Shown here piece by piece: positions 23,881 to 35,561 of a stretch of 64,000 bases of DNA; position 1 is the stretch's first letter; each line of letters opens with the position of its first letter. Made by a program: the position numbers and the translations under genes. A model generated the notes under the pieces. It was given only the letters and a program-made list of their open reading frames with translations, was not told the origin of the DNA and ran no database searches. Source of the stretch: Psilocybe azurescens (lineage: Eukaryota > Basidiomycota > Agaricomycetes > Agaricales > Agrocybaceae); contig JAJIRX010000648.1 in NCBI GenBank assembly GCA_023853785.1, positions 496,001 through 560,000 of the forward strand. The letters are read 5' to 3'.

Positions 23881-26681
23881 TTACTCCCCGCCGCTGATAT
23901 CTAAGAGCTGTTCTATGCTCTTCCCAAGGTCTCCATCATTAGCCTCCAACACCCACTCTACCACTTCCACGTCGACACCTGGGAAGATCTGCAAAAGCGT
24001 ATCCCGAGAAGCCGCCGCCGCATGCTCATGCGCAGAATCAATCTGAGCCTGCACACCCGCAAAGTCCAGCGCTGGTGTCGGCGTCCGCGAGATATGCGCC
24101 CCTTCGTCTGCCAACGATTGCAACCTCGGTATTTGGAGAGCCTGCTGCTGATACACAGGCTGCGAAGGTCCCATTGCTAGCTGTTGATTCGTGTACGGGC
24201 CCATCCGCGATGGTGTCTCTTCCGGACCGTATCCTGGTGAGTTTCCGGGGAAGACGGTATTCTTCTTACTCTGGGCTTATAAGGCGTCTGTAATGGAGCG
24301 CTATATGGAGCATCGTGACCATGGGGAGTTTGAGGCGTGTGCGCTGAGTGTGGCGCCGCTTGCCGCGAATCAGGATGCGACCAGGGTGCAATAGGAGGTA
24401 CTCCTGACCCAGAGGGTCCATCCGCACGACCCTCGCGACCCAGTTCAAATGGAGCGAAAGGACCTGGTAAATAAGAAAGCTTGTTTTCAGCTCCATCTAA
24501 GGCTTCAGTGAAAATGCGACCAATGGCATTCAATGGCTTTGAGATTGTGACTTGAGTCTTTTGCAATAATCGCTTTGCGTCGTCAGAAAGAGTTTGAGTT
24601 GGTGTGGAGATAGCAAGTGGCTGCGCTGACTCTTCTCCGGCATGAGGCGAAACTGACAAAGGGTTGACACCCCTCATTTTAGCTTCAGCGAAAGGTACTT
24701 CAGGGGATTGAGGTTCAGAAGGAGGTAGCGCTTGGATCGCTTCCTCAACATGTCTTGAAGATGGAAAACAACATCAATAAAAAGGAGGCATACACAAGGG
24801 CGCTGCTCACTTCTCGAATTCTTCTTGAGTGATGCCAGATAGTGATGTGTGGTCCATTGTCTCAATAAAAGATACTGCGCCCATCTAGCAGAAAAAGTCA
24901 TGAATATAATAAATGAGAGATTCACCCATGGTTGCTTACAAGACTAGAGAGATAATAGCCGGCTTCACTTTGTAGCTTGGATGGATTTCGGAATCGATTG
25001 ATGAATCTAGTGGAAGATAGACGCAAACGATGAGAAAGACTCCAGATTTATGAAATGGCACTGACTCGACGTTGGAAAGCAGATGTTCCGGGTTCGCTTT
25101 CAAGACCACAAATATAAGAATTGGTACGAACGAATCGGCGCCTTCTTCTTTATGTAGATGTCGAATCAGACCTGTATGGATGTAGATTACTGCGCTCCTT
25201 TCACGACCCGAAAAAGAGCAGACCAAAGATGACCTTGCAACAATTTAAGATGCAAATTAACTTGTCGCGAGGAGCCTTATAATGATTGATTTTCAGCAAC
25301 TCTATAGGAAAAAGATTAGACGGCGGAGGATAGTAATTATATCGAAGCCAATACCTTGCTCAGCGAACATTAGGAATCCTTTGCTGCCTTCCCCTTCTGG
25401 AATATCCAGGTGCCTTTCCTCCAGCCAGCCAAAAGGGCTATCCGTTGTGATAGCACTCGGTCCCGTTCCAGATCATCAGTTGTTATTGGTCGAGGAGGAT
25501 TCGCATGGGCCAATTGCGGTGTAAATGTGCTTTAACAATGTGAGCCAGGAGATCGTTCATACAGCACCAGACTGACAAATCATATAACCGATTCATGACG
25601 AGTTTCTCCATGCCTTCCATTGCGTTTTCGAAATCGGCATCTGTAGAGTTCTTCCAAATATCGCATTCTCTCATCTGGGATGCAATAAACTGCAAATCTA
25701 GAATGAGGGAAGCCCAATGATGAAGCGTTGGGAAATATATCGTACGACGAGGAAATCGTTAATGATTTTTATTTGGTCATTTACTGTAAATGTCCTCTTT
25801 GCGAAGTTGCTCAAAAATCTGGCAACATACCGTGAGACTAGAGAAGAGAGTATAAATTGTAGGAAGACTCACGATCGCAGGTACTTGGACACCGGCTCTG
25901 CACTTTTGGTCTTCATTTGGTCCAGGAATTTCTGGAAGTCGAATCCACCATCGCTTGCCTTAGGTACAGGTGAAGCCGTGCCACTTCCCGTGCGATTTGG
26001 AGTAGATGATCCAGATGCGACAGCCTTCCCATCCGTTCTCTCCGATCCAGGGGCTGCTTGCTGTGATGCGAAAGAAGAAATTGTCGAGGGCGAAGGCACG
26101 GCTTTCGCTGAAGCATCAAGAGACTGCGGACGATTGCGTAGAGGTATTGAGAATGATTTCGCGAATGCAGCAAATGATGGAAAAGATGAGGGAGAAGTTA
26201 GAGCAGTAGCCCCGGAAGCGTCAGCGCTAGGAGGTCCTGGGGATGTAGGTGATGTAATATACAGATCTTTCAGTGGAGGCAATGGAGGAGTTGGTGTCCG
26301 TTGCGGTGGAGGTGGGTGGCCCTCTGATGTTTCCCATGCTTCCCGTGCAGCTTTCTCTTCCTGGCTGGCCAGGGGATCGAATTCACTCAAAACTTCCTTG
26401 GCTACCTCGCTCTTGGGTTCCGGCGTCAATGAGCCATCGTTGAGGCCAGCAAAGATAGGTTGTTTGTATAGTGATGGATCTAACGGTGAAATAGCAGGCT
26501 CTTCCTTGGGACTAGGTGCCGGGCTTGACTCTGCGGAGGCATCGTTCCATGGATTGGCGGATAATGGGATATCGGGTGTGGTCAATGATGCAATTGGGGT
26601 CTCATCAGGGGCCGTTGTTGAAGGCAGATCATCAGTAGCAGAGATTGCGGGATCTGGCTTTGATTTGGGAGGAGAAGCCAT
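23881..26681 (-). CDS. VPS9: Vps9-type Rab5/Vps21 guanine nucleotide exchange factor with CUE domain, one 1-nt break
   Basis: Ten exons, high to low: 26681-25873, 25818-25746, 25689-25577, 25529-25355, 25301-25224, 25171-25066, 25006-24940, 24884-24811, 24753-24270, 24216-23881. They give 771 aa after restoring one base in the A run 25431-25434. Residues 1-~265 are a Pro/Ser-rich N-terminus. A helical bundle ([20 protein letters not shown]) leads into the VPS9 domain at about 330-480, with the conserved [20 protein letters not shown] block and FINRFRNP. The last ~50 residues form a CUE ubiquitin-binding domain ([20 protein letters not shown]). The protein activates endosomal Rab5-type GTPases in vacuolar and endocytic transport. 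It shares a 189-bp divergent promoter with the phosphomannomutase gene. Intron 24217-24269 was preferred over a further frame slip because it is GTAAGA-started and phase-correct. Confidence 0.9.
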
Positions 26682-26870
26682 ACATCCACAAGTTTCGACG
26701 ACGATAAAGAGAAAGGTAGAGGAGAGTTATCAGACCAGAGAATGAGAGACTAAATGTCATGAGGCCAAATGGGATCATAGGCGACTCGGAAAGCACGTGG
26801 AAGACGCGTCTTGAATTGCCGCGCACCCGTTTGATGGCCGAGCTCCTCTCCTCTACCAGTTCCAACCAAC
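26682..26870. promoter_or_regulatory. 189-bp bidirectional promoter between VPS9 and phosphomannomutase
   Basis: The two start codons face away from each other with only 189 bp between them. There is no TATA box. The region must serve both housekeeping genes. Confidence 0.6.
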
Positions 26871-27987
26871 ATGACTAAACCTACTAGCGCTTCTCGGCGT
26901 ACTTTGATTCTGTTCGATGTAGATGGAACCCTAGTTCCTCCACGCGGAGTAGTCATTCTACGTATATCCAGTCTGATCACTAACATATACTTATAATGTG
27001 CAATTTAACAGCAAATATCATCAGAAACACTGAACCTCCTCAAACGTCTACGGGAGACTGTACAAATAGGTTTCATTGGAGGATCTACCCTCAAAAAGGC
27101 GCTCTGGCAGCTTGGAAACACAGGTAATTAGCTTTTCCCCCTCTAATCTATCACGTAAAGTTATCTGGTGCTGTACCACGATTCAGCTCTTGAAGATTTT
27201 GACTACGCCTTTGCGGAATGTGGAGTGGTCAGTTACATCCACGGTGTCCCATTGCCAACCGAGTCACTCGTGAATCTTATCGGTGAAAACAACTACAAGT
27301 CGCTTGTCAACTTTATCCTCCACTATATCGCAGACCTTGATCTCCCTATTAAACGGTAAGACTCCAGCACTTGTGTGCTTCAAACACTCTAATTGCGACT
27401 ATGCATCCTAGAGGGACATTCGTAGAGTTTCGTCAAGGACTACTGAATATCTGTCCTCAAGGGCGCAACACAACGTAGTGGAGTGATTTCATTTTCTAAG
27501 CAACCGAGAGTTGTGTTTTGACTTTTCCTCAAAGACCAGAAGAACAACAGCGCTTCGAAGCTTATGACAAGGTCACGAGCTTCATTCGTATCCTCCAATG
27601 AATATCTGATATACTTCCAGATACACAACATCCGCTCGAACATGATCCAAGCTCTGAAGACAGCCTTTCCTACTTACAACCTCGTTTGCGCTATCGGTGG
27701 GCGAACATCATTCGATATGTTTCCACGCGGCTGGGATAAGACGTACGCCCTACGACACCTGGATATATCCGATTTCGATGAAATTCACTATCTGGGAGAC
27801 AAGACCGAACTGGTGAGTAAAACGTTTAATTCCTCTGAAAGGCCAGCATCATGTCGCTCTCCTTCAGGGTGGGAATGATTATGAGATTTTTCACCATCCA
27901 GCGATTCGCGGGCAACAAGTCAAAGGTCCGGATGATACAAACCAATTTATTATACAATTACTAGATACATACATGATAAACCAATAG
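26871..27987 (+). CDS. SEC53: Phosphomannomutase, one 1-nt anomaly
   Basis: Seven exons: 26871-26948, 27012-27123, 27161-27355, 27412-27474, 27535-27571, 27621-27812, 27868-27987 (797 nt; 265 aa if one base is added near the exon 2/3 junction). The enzyme converts mannose-6-phosphate to mannose-1-phosphate for GDP-mannose and protein glycosylation. The HAD nucleophile motif FDVDGT lies at residues 15-20. Further marks are IGGRTSFDMFPRGWDKTYALR, the EIHYLGDKTELGGNDYEIF block and PDDT near the end, all diagnostic of eukaryotic PMM. The intron between exons 2 and 3 would be only 37 nt and leaves the phase one base short; either a base is missing or the splice site is unusual. Convergent with the NLR-like gene (54 bp between stops). 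Confidence 0.92.
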
Positions 27988-28041
27988 CCCATCCATATGA
28001 AAGTACAAAACAAAACTATACAGATACACATATTTTACATT

Positions 28042-31000
28042 TTAAAACTTCTTCAAGAGCTCCTCCACCTCTTCGGTTTTCCTTGAGTCGTGAGCCAGTT
28101 GGAACTGCTCCTTCGCCCTCTCCAATAATTCCTTTGATACCTGCGTATTACCTGCTTCTCGCTCAAGGTGACTGAGCTGCTGATAGGATTCACCAGCCTC
28201 CTTGAAACCGCGGACGGATATGCATAGATCAGCAGCATCTTGGAGGAGTTTCCTCGCCTCCTCAACTTGGCCGCGACGCAAATGGATAGAGGCAACCACC
28301 TGTAACCGACGTCCATCCTCCAACGGTATCTTCTCGAATGCTGCTCGAGCCGCAGCGCAATGGTCAAAGGCTTTGGCTAAGTCGTCCTCAGATGGACCTG
28401 TGGGCAAAGCTAGCAGAAGGCGGGCAAGATCACATTGGTGCCTTGCCTTATCCGCCTCATGCACACTGAAACCCCCGCTTTGAGGATGTGAGTCCGGAAC
28501 GTGTCCAGATCCTGTCGACGAAGAGCAATATCGCCCAGTGCTCTATGGCAGAATATCTGACCGCCGCTGTGTTTGACTTCCTCATAGTGAACCATTGCTT
28601 CATTGAATTCCGCCAACGCAATATCATCGTCATGCAGTAGGATTGCAACTTCTCCAAGAGCCTGGTGACTGTCAGCAAGGCCGTACGTCCACTTGACGCT
28701 TTGGTAGAGTTTGACAGCGTCATGAAGATAGTCATTTGCCTGATTAAATTCGTATCGAGCAAGGCCGCACAGCCTGCCTAGGATCCGCAGACAGTTGGCC
28801 TCGCCTGTCGGGTCTCCTACGGCACGGTATATCGTAAGAGCAGAGGTAAGTTGTTCAAGGGATGAGTCGTAGTCGGCCTGCGACTGTAAGTAAATGAAGC
28901 CTAGTAACCACTGACAGCGAGCCTGAGCTCTCGAGTGGGATTCACGAACGTAAGTATCGAGAGCGGCCTTGACTTGATCCCGTGCTACATCATACTCTTC
29001 TGTCCACGCAGAAGACTGCGCGAGACGCAGTAAGCAATCGGCCTGTGAAGATAATATTACTAGCCATATATTTGAATATCCAACTGAAATCTTACTTCTG
29101 CGATCGAGTCTTTGGCTTTCTTCGCAAGATCTAAAGCCAGCTGAACGTGCTCCGCAGCGCGCTTGTAACTCCCTGCTTGGTTCTCGATCATCCCCAGCAT
29201 GAGGTAACATCGAGACTGGCCAGATTGATCTTCAAGTGTCGTGTATTGATCGAGCGCGCGCTGAAATGCTGCTGCTGCCGCCTCTCGTTTTGACCTTGCA
29301 TATAGTAGTTCTCCTTGTTTGAGTATACATAGAGCTTCGAGTGTGGGAAGTCCAGCATCATGTGCGGCTTTAGCAGCCTTTTCTAACGGCCCAATATCCC
29401 CGAGACCAGTGTATCGATACAAGTCCGTCGTCTCCACTGCAGCATTGATGATTTTCTTGAAGAGCTCAACGTCCGAGCATATCTCAGCGTCAGAAAGAGC
29501 ATATGCAATTACGGCTTGCATGTTGCCCACTTCTCCGGTCAAGAGACGGATGATAGCCTCCCCATCCGTGCCAGTTTCCAAAGTTGATGCCTTAGCCGCT
29601 AGCTGGAGGTAATAACGAACAAGGGACTGTCGGTGCTCCAAAGCTGGTTTGTCTTGACTATGAGCAACGAACTCGCGTATGGGCGCCAAAACCGCAAGGC
29701 ACCGCGTATCGGAAGAATACGCCAGCGAAACTTGTTTTAATGTTGCTGCCGCCCGAGATGGGTTCTGAAATGACGCAGCAATAGCTTCAAGGTGATTGTC
29801 GTCTTCAACGCCATCGGGAAGTAGTGATATAAGGCGCAATAGTGGTAACGCCTCAGGATTCTCTCGCACACGTGGACTATCGACCGATAATTGTATGGAC
29901 ATTTCCATGCTTGAAAGTCTGTTAGCTGAACCCCTCGCAAGCATGCTAACATGTTCATTTCTCCCACCTCTTCAAAAGCGACGACGTACTCTCGAACTGA
30001 GCGAGATTTGCCATGAGCGTGATGGCAAGAGGCACGTAGTCAAGCTTTTGAAGAAGATCAATCACCCCAGCATCATCCGAATCGGAGATTGCCAAAAACG
30101 TCAGCCGGGCCGAAATAGGATCAAGGGGCTTTATTGGGGGTAGAAACGGTGTTGTCCATTTGGGTCCAAGGGGTCGCTCGAGACCTCGCAGTGTGATGAC
30201 AAGGGAGAGTGAAGAAATGGATGCTAAATGGTTGAGAACTTCCTCTATCGACTCTCTGAGGGATGGAGGCTCCCATGGCGTCTCGAAATTATCCAAAACC
30301 AGAAGACTAGGAGAGCTAGTGTCTTCGAGCCTTTGACGAATAAGGGAAAGCAAATCTCCACCACTGACTCCCATCGCGACTGCTATGACAGAAAGCAGAC
30401 CATCTGCACTGGTTACGGCGTCACAGCGGGCAAAGAAGCGTCTCGCCCCAAAAGTGGCCTCCACTTGGCCGTTGTGCAACAGGACCAAAGTCAAAGACGT
30501 CTTTCCAATACCTCCCCACCTAACACCGCGACACGAGCTGACCGACCGCCCTCTGACTCTGATACCACTATCTTGACAAGTTCATCGACTACTTCCTGGC
30601 GACCAAAAAAAGATAGAAGGGGCGGGCGGCAGAAGTGGTACTTTATGGACTGGAGCCACATCTCTCGAGACAGAAGCGGTACCTTCGGCACGAGACTGTG
30701 CGACGTGAGGCTCTGCATAACACTGGAATGAGTGAATACGTACGTGATGGTCATCGATGGCAAGCTTAATAATCTCAAGTTTCTTCTGAACAGCGATATG
30801 GGATTTGAGCTGCAGATTCTTCAGTAAGTGCAATAAAAAGATAGTATGATGCGCACGTTAAACACTTCCAGAGCCCTATCTATTTGACCGTGCAAATCAA
30901 TGATCGCAGACCCATCACTCTTTGCTGTCCATAGACGTCGTGCAAAGCTCCTTTTTGCTGCTGTTCCACGAATTGAAGCACGTTGCTAAGTGTTCTGTCA

Positions 31001-31411
31001 TTCTGTCAAGTTAATCATAGCTGACTTGGAGAGAGCAAGTACGTACCCAGATAAAAGATTAAGATCATACTGAATCTGTTGAGTAAGCTGGATCTTTTGG
31101 CCCGCAGTTTCGTTGACGAGTGCGTAGATTAGGCGAAGGGACCGTTCGGCGAGTATTACACAATCCTCTTCGTTGCTTAGAGCAGCCTGAAAAGTTGAAC
31201 ATCATTAGGAAAGATGATGAAAGGTGTGACAAGCGGGGTAAGAACGACGCACAAGAGTAGCGCTGACAATGCCGTCCACTAGCGCGAATATGGGACTGAT
31301 TGGAATCGGAGAAGCTTCAGAGAGATTTTTGAGAAGCTTCAGACCATCGCTTGCTTTCTGTAAAGCAGCCTGGCGCTCGCCCAGCCTTTGTTTCCGTGTG
31401 CTGGAACGCAT
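28042..31411 (-). CDS. NLR-like STAND P-loop NTPase with N-terminal helical domain and TPR repeats, five 1-nt breaks
   Basis: Six exons, high to low: 31411-31253, 31186-31043, 31002-30857, 30818-30744, 30722-29096, 29042-28042; 1050 aa after five single-base corrections. Residues 1-~175 are an all-helical region (LVDGIVSATLAALSNEED; TLSNVLQFVEQQQKRSFARR) resembling the HeLo/MLKL-type bundles that head fungal NLRs. An FGRQ motif at about 212 opens the nucleotide-binding domain: Walker A VLGGGGIGKTSL at about 243-254, Walker B LLVLDNFE, and VPLAITLMANLAQ (the GxP region). From about 420 to the end are TPR-like helical repeats (ALCILKQGELLYARSKREAA and many similar). Family members are thought to act in non-self recognition or programmed cell death. 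The breaks lie in homopolymers at 30952-30956, 30605-30611, 30514-30517 (inside Walker A), 29958-29960 and 28472-28476. Confidence 0.8.
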
Positions 31412-32886
31412 AATCAGTTTGCAAGAGCACTGATGTGCTGATGAGATATATATGATGTCTAAAGCGGAAAATAGCTATGTTCCGCATACGAGTATGATAT
31501 GGGGTGTTCTAAAGGTAGAACAGTCACACGGAGAACCTGGATAGGGAATTACCAGAGCATGATGTCAAAATGTGACTCGAAGAGTTTGACGTCCATCTGT
31601 ATTTGAGTTCCGCTGTTGCTGTGCCGCATCCCTGCGTTGCTCAGCACCCATGTGGGTCGTTTGGGGTAGAGGTGCTCTCTTGCAAGACACTTTTTACGTG
31701 ATTTAAACATGCAGGAAGGTAAGATAAGCGCATAAACCCGGCGCTTGACTGGTGCTGAATCGGATCAGAGGCGGCGTGGGGGACAAGAAGCAAGGAAAGG
31801 CTATGTGACCCTTTTGTAAAGCAGTCGGCCCGACGAAGTCATTGAGTTTGTAAATACAGATTCTGGTGCACCTCTGTTCTCATTTCTGACTTGAGTTCTT
31901 GCTTTGGGCACGCTTTCAGCTCGTGTTGGGACTATAAATAGGCGAGGTTCCGACATAAAAGCGTAGGAACCATTGCCACCGCGTAGTGAGATGCAGAATC
32001 ACCCTGTCGGATTGGAAACGGAAGGCTCATTCGTTCAGTCTTGATTCATTCGGTTGTGAATGGGCAATAGCTCGTCCTTCTAGGCCCTGGGGTATATCGA
32101 GCTAGAGAGAAGTTGACGCGGTGAGATGTACGTCGGCGTCTCGTCGCGACGAAACGAGGTCCGGACAGGGAGTAAAGCTGCAAAGCTTTGATATTTTATG
32201 TCGAGAGGACGGGATCTGGCCCATCTTCGTGGCAAAATGGGCTGTCGCTCGTCGTTTACAGGCGAATCAGCCAGTTCTAGGCGAGCGTCATGCAAAGTTG
32301 GCAACCTGTTTCGGTTGCATTTTGGGCGGCATCTAGTGCGTTGGTGCAAAGGACGCATAACAGCGGGTCCAATGTTATACCCTGAGTCACAGACCGGGTT
32401 TCGCGTCGCGTCCAGGAAGTACTTTCCAAAGCTGCAGTTGTGACCTTGGTGTTTACTAGCGATTTCGTGGGCGATTTGGCACCCCTTCCGACAAGTTTGT
32501 AGCACAGTACTGCTCGACCATGCCTGTTGTGGGCTATCTTAACACTGCAATTCTGCAATAGTCCATTCATGATTGAAGACTCCAATCATTCGAGGCATTG
32601 CAACCAACCTCTATGGCACCCACTGAGGGGAATCTGAAGGGTGAACAGTGGAGAATAAGGAGGGATACAGTGGAAGAATATCACGACTAGCAGCTGCTAG
32701 AAAGTTGATTTTTGTATATGAGACATTTCGATCGAATGCGAGGTCGTATACATAACATGGATGTCAATAAAGTGTACGTTTGAGAAAAACCTCGGGGGAA
32801 GATTAGATCAAAGTATTTGTAGAAAGAATGATGTGTATGTGCATTATTGATTCCGGTCAAGAACTATTTTTCTTCCTTTCGCCTCC
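31412..32886. other. Gene-free stretch between NLR-like gene and DNMT2
   Basis: A TATATAT motif at about 31446-31453 lies ~40 bp upstream of the NLR start. CTATAAATAGG near 31931 is a good TATA box but no gene could be tied to it. Two overlapping minus-strand open frames at 32080-32585 contain scattered Cys residues, but no start, splice pattern or family supports a gene. Confidence 0.4.
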
Positions 32887-34326
32887 ATGGCAGTCAGAGC
32901 TTTGGAGTTCTACAGCGGCATAGGTGAGCAATACACTCAGTTCTGGCAAAGTAATAGCACAAATGACATATTAGGTGGTCTTCATCTTGCCCTGGCTCGA
33001 AGTAGCATCGACGCAGAGGTCATCCAGGCTCTCGACTGGGATCAAACTGCGTGCAACGTTTATCGTGCAAACCATGGAGATGTTGTCAGAAAGGTGAGTC
33101 GAGTTGATATCGATACAAGGAAACTCTGATTTACTACTGTCATCATAGGTAGATATATCTACGTTGTCTGCGTCTGAATTATCTGCCTTGAAAGCAGATC
33201 TCTGGCTACTCTCACCCGCCTGTCAACCATATACTGTCCTTAATCCGAACGCGAAAGGAGCAGATGATCCAAGAGCACAGTCATTCACCCATTTAGTGAA
33301 GAATGTGCTCCCGGCATTAGCGGCCTCTGATGAACACCCTCGTCGTTTGCTCGTCGAGAATGTAGCTGGATTCGAGGTATGGCGCGTAGATTGTTCCCTT
33401 GGTCTCAGACGAATAAATATCATTGCAGGACTCTGCTACCCGCCAAATTCTGGTGTCCACCCTTCGATCTATCGGCTACACTACTCTTGAACTGTTGCTC
33501 ACCCCCTGCAATTCGGCATTCCAAACTCACGCTTGCGCTATTATCTCCTCGCCAAAAAGTCGCCTCTTCCGTTTCGTCATATTCCTTCCGATGCGCTCGA
33601 CGAGGTTTGGCGCCAAATCCCAGGATCGGGTGTTGCATGGTCGGATCCACGCGTAGACATAAAAATAAATGCGAACTTCGATCTTCCTGGTATCCGCAAG
33701 ATCCAAAGCTACCTGGATGACGACACAACGGAGACAACGGACGAGTATAGGGTGCCGGATAAAGTTTTGGAAAAATGGGGTCGACTGTTTGATATCATCA
33801 AGCCATCTTCTACAAGGACTTGCTGTTTTACTCGCGGTGAGTGTGATAGCTTAGCTTAACTACGCTCTTATCTTACACGAACCCAGGTTACACTCAGCTT
33901 GTTGAAAGGTCTGGATCTATTCTGCAACAAAATGAATCCTTGGATGTACGTCTTTGGAACACACCACCATACGATCTATGGCTTAATTTACTTATATCAT
34001 AGACAACCTCGACGTTTGACGAGTTTCTGGAGGCGCAGTCCGCAGGATTTCCAGATGCTGTAAAACTTCTGTTTCCCTTGAAGTTGCGATACTTCTCTCC
34101 TGCAGAACTCCTCCGCATGTTCGCGTTCGATCCCGTCGATCCTGAACGAGTAAAATCACAATTCATTTGGCCAGACAGCATATCAAGAAAAACGAAATAC
34201 AAATTAATCGGCAACAGTGTTAATGTAAAAGTCGTCCAAGAGCTTATCGAATACCTCTTCGACGAACCAGAATCCTGTGGGATCAAACAATCTCGAATGT
34301 CGCCAGTAGCCCATAATGGTCACTAG
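32887..34326 (+). CDS. DNMT2: DNMT2-type tRNA (cytosine-38-C5) methyltransferase, one 1-nt break
   Basis: Six exons: 32887-32923, 32975-33093, 33149-33376, 33429-33836, 33887-33945, 34003-34326; 391 aa once one C is restored in the run 33503-33507. C5-methyltransferase motifs are in order: motif I FYSGIGGLHLAL (9-20), motif IV LSPACQPYT with catalytic Cys77, motif VI LLVENVAGFE (120-128), motif VIII-like QFGIPNSRLRYYLLA, the CCFTRGYTQLVE segment typical of DNMT2, and motif X GNSVNVKVV. DNMT2 enzymes use S-adenosylmethionine to methylate C38 of tRNA-Asp and related tRNAs. The usual PPCQ tetrapeptide is PACQ here. The C-terminal 15 codons overlap the 3' end of the opposite-strand TDP2-like gene. 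Confidence 0.9.
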
Positions 34327-35561
34327 CCCAAACCGTACTCTTCCCTTTTATCTTGCTAAGATCCACAGCCAGACCAACTCCAAATCTCTCTATTTTTTTT
34401 GACGGTCACGTTTCCAACGAAAAGGACTTTATCCATCCGACGAGGAGGATACCTACTGGGAGGTTGATATCCCCACGTATGCCCCTCAGCATTACGACGC
34501 TTGACTTCTTCAGGAGTTGTGGCGGTAGCTCCCTCTACAGTATCATTATCAGCCTGCTTGTCGTGACGCAGCGTCCAACCGTCGACGAAACCCAGTTCTC
34601 CTGGTACAGCATCATCACGCGGTCCTATCGGATTCATATCCCCTCCTACGATCCCGCCATGTAGCCCAGGCTCTGACAGACGTGATGACACGACCTCCAA
34701 CTGTCTTGGTCTTTCGACATCTCCGTGACCATCAAGAGATTCGAGATGAACGTTAGCCACTCGTATAACTCTAGGATCACCCCGAACGTCATCCGTATCC
34801 TCGGATGGGAAGGAAACGTCTATAAATAACGCATCCCTGCCCATGCGGCTACTCTCAAAGATAGTCCTAAAAGCCGACGTCACCTCCAGAGATCTGGGCG
34901 CGAGAGTCACTGTCCCATAATGGATCCGCCAAGATGCTGAGGATATATCTGTGAGATCGTAGTGTTTTTGGACGAAAGGATGCTGGAGGAGGGTTCGAAA
35001 AAGGGAGTCGTCTAATTCTTGTATTAGGATGATGGTTGGAATTGGAGGGTCTCTGGCCAGGAGAGGTTCTATGAGAGACTGGAGATGGTCTAAAGATGTC
35101 ATGAGGCGTTTGGCTAGGTAACCCCTGCTAAAGTCTACGTTCCAAGTTGCGATAGCGAATGTCTTTGTGTTTGTGGGTGGAGGCTTTGTGTCGACAGTGT
35201 GTTTGGACCACTTGCTTTTTTCGACGCTGAATCGATACATGAATCTGTTCTCGGACGGATTTTGACCTTGTCCTTCTATAAGTTTAGAGCGTTGCTCTTC
35301 GAGTACCTCTTCCGACAGGAAATCAGACTCGCTGAAATCTGACATGCCTTTTGATTTAGCGGGAAGACGGTTACTTGGTCGAGGGAGGAGTCTGTCACGA
35401 AAGCTCAAGAGCTTTGATCGACTGAATTGAAGTACCTGGGAGTACAAGTCAAGGAGATTATTAGATCATGATGACGGCCGACGACGCACGTTAGCAGGAT
35501 ATTGTTTGGCAAGAGACTGATAGGAAAACGCATCTATCAAATTCATCATTTTTTTAAACAT
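34283..35561 (-). CDS. TDP2-like endonuclease/exonuclease/phosphatase-family phosphodiesterase, one 1-nt break
   Basis: Two exons, 35561-35490 and 35435-34283; 407 aa after removing one base from the 8-nt T run at 34393-34400. The EEP fold motifs are IATWNVDF (TDP2 has TWNID), ILIQELDD with the metal-binding Glu, NVHLESLDGH, GGDMNPIGPRD and, after the frame change, a terminal SDHYGLLATF with the catalytic Asp-His. This set fits tyrosyl-DNA phosphodiesterase 2 best: it removes 5'-tyrosyl adducts left by topoisomerase II. The start at 35561 is the first in-frame ATG; an ATG pair at 35549 and 35546 is also possible. Without the one-base correction the reading frame ends at 34356 and lacks SDHYG. 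Confidence 0.8.

Noticed and set aside
32080..32585. Overlapping Cys-containing minus-strand frames as a possible gene
   Set aside because: No in-frame start, splice signals or family resemblance; composition is like non-coding sequence.
33060..34330. DNMT2 as a DNA-defence or restriction-type methyltransferase
   Set aside because: The CFTRGYTQLVE-type segment and overall length fit the tRNA methyltransferase group, and no nuclease or repeat-defence gene is adjacent.
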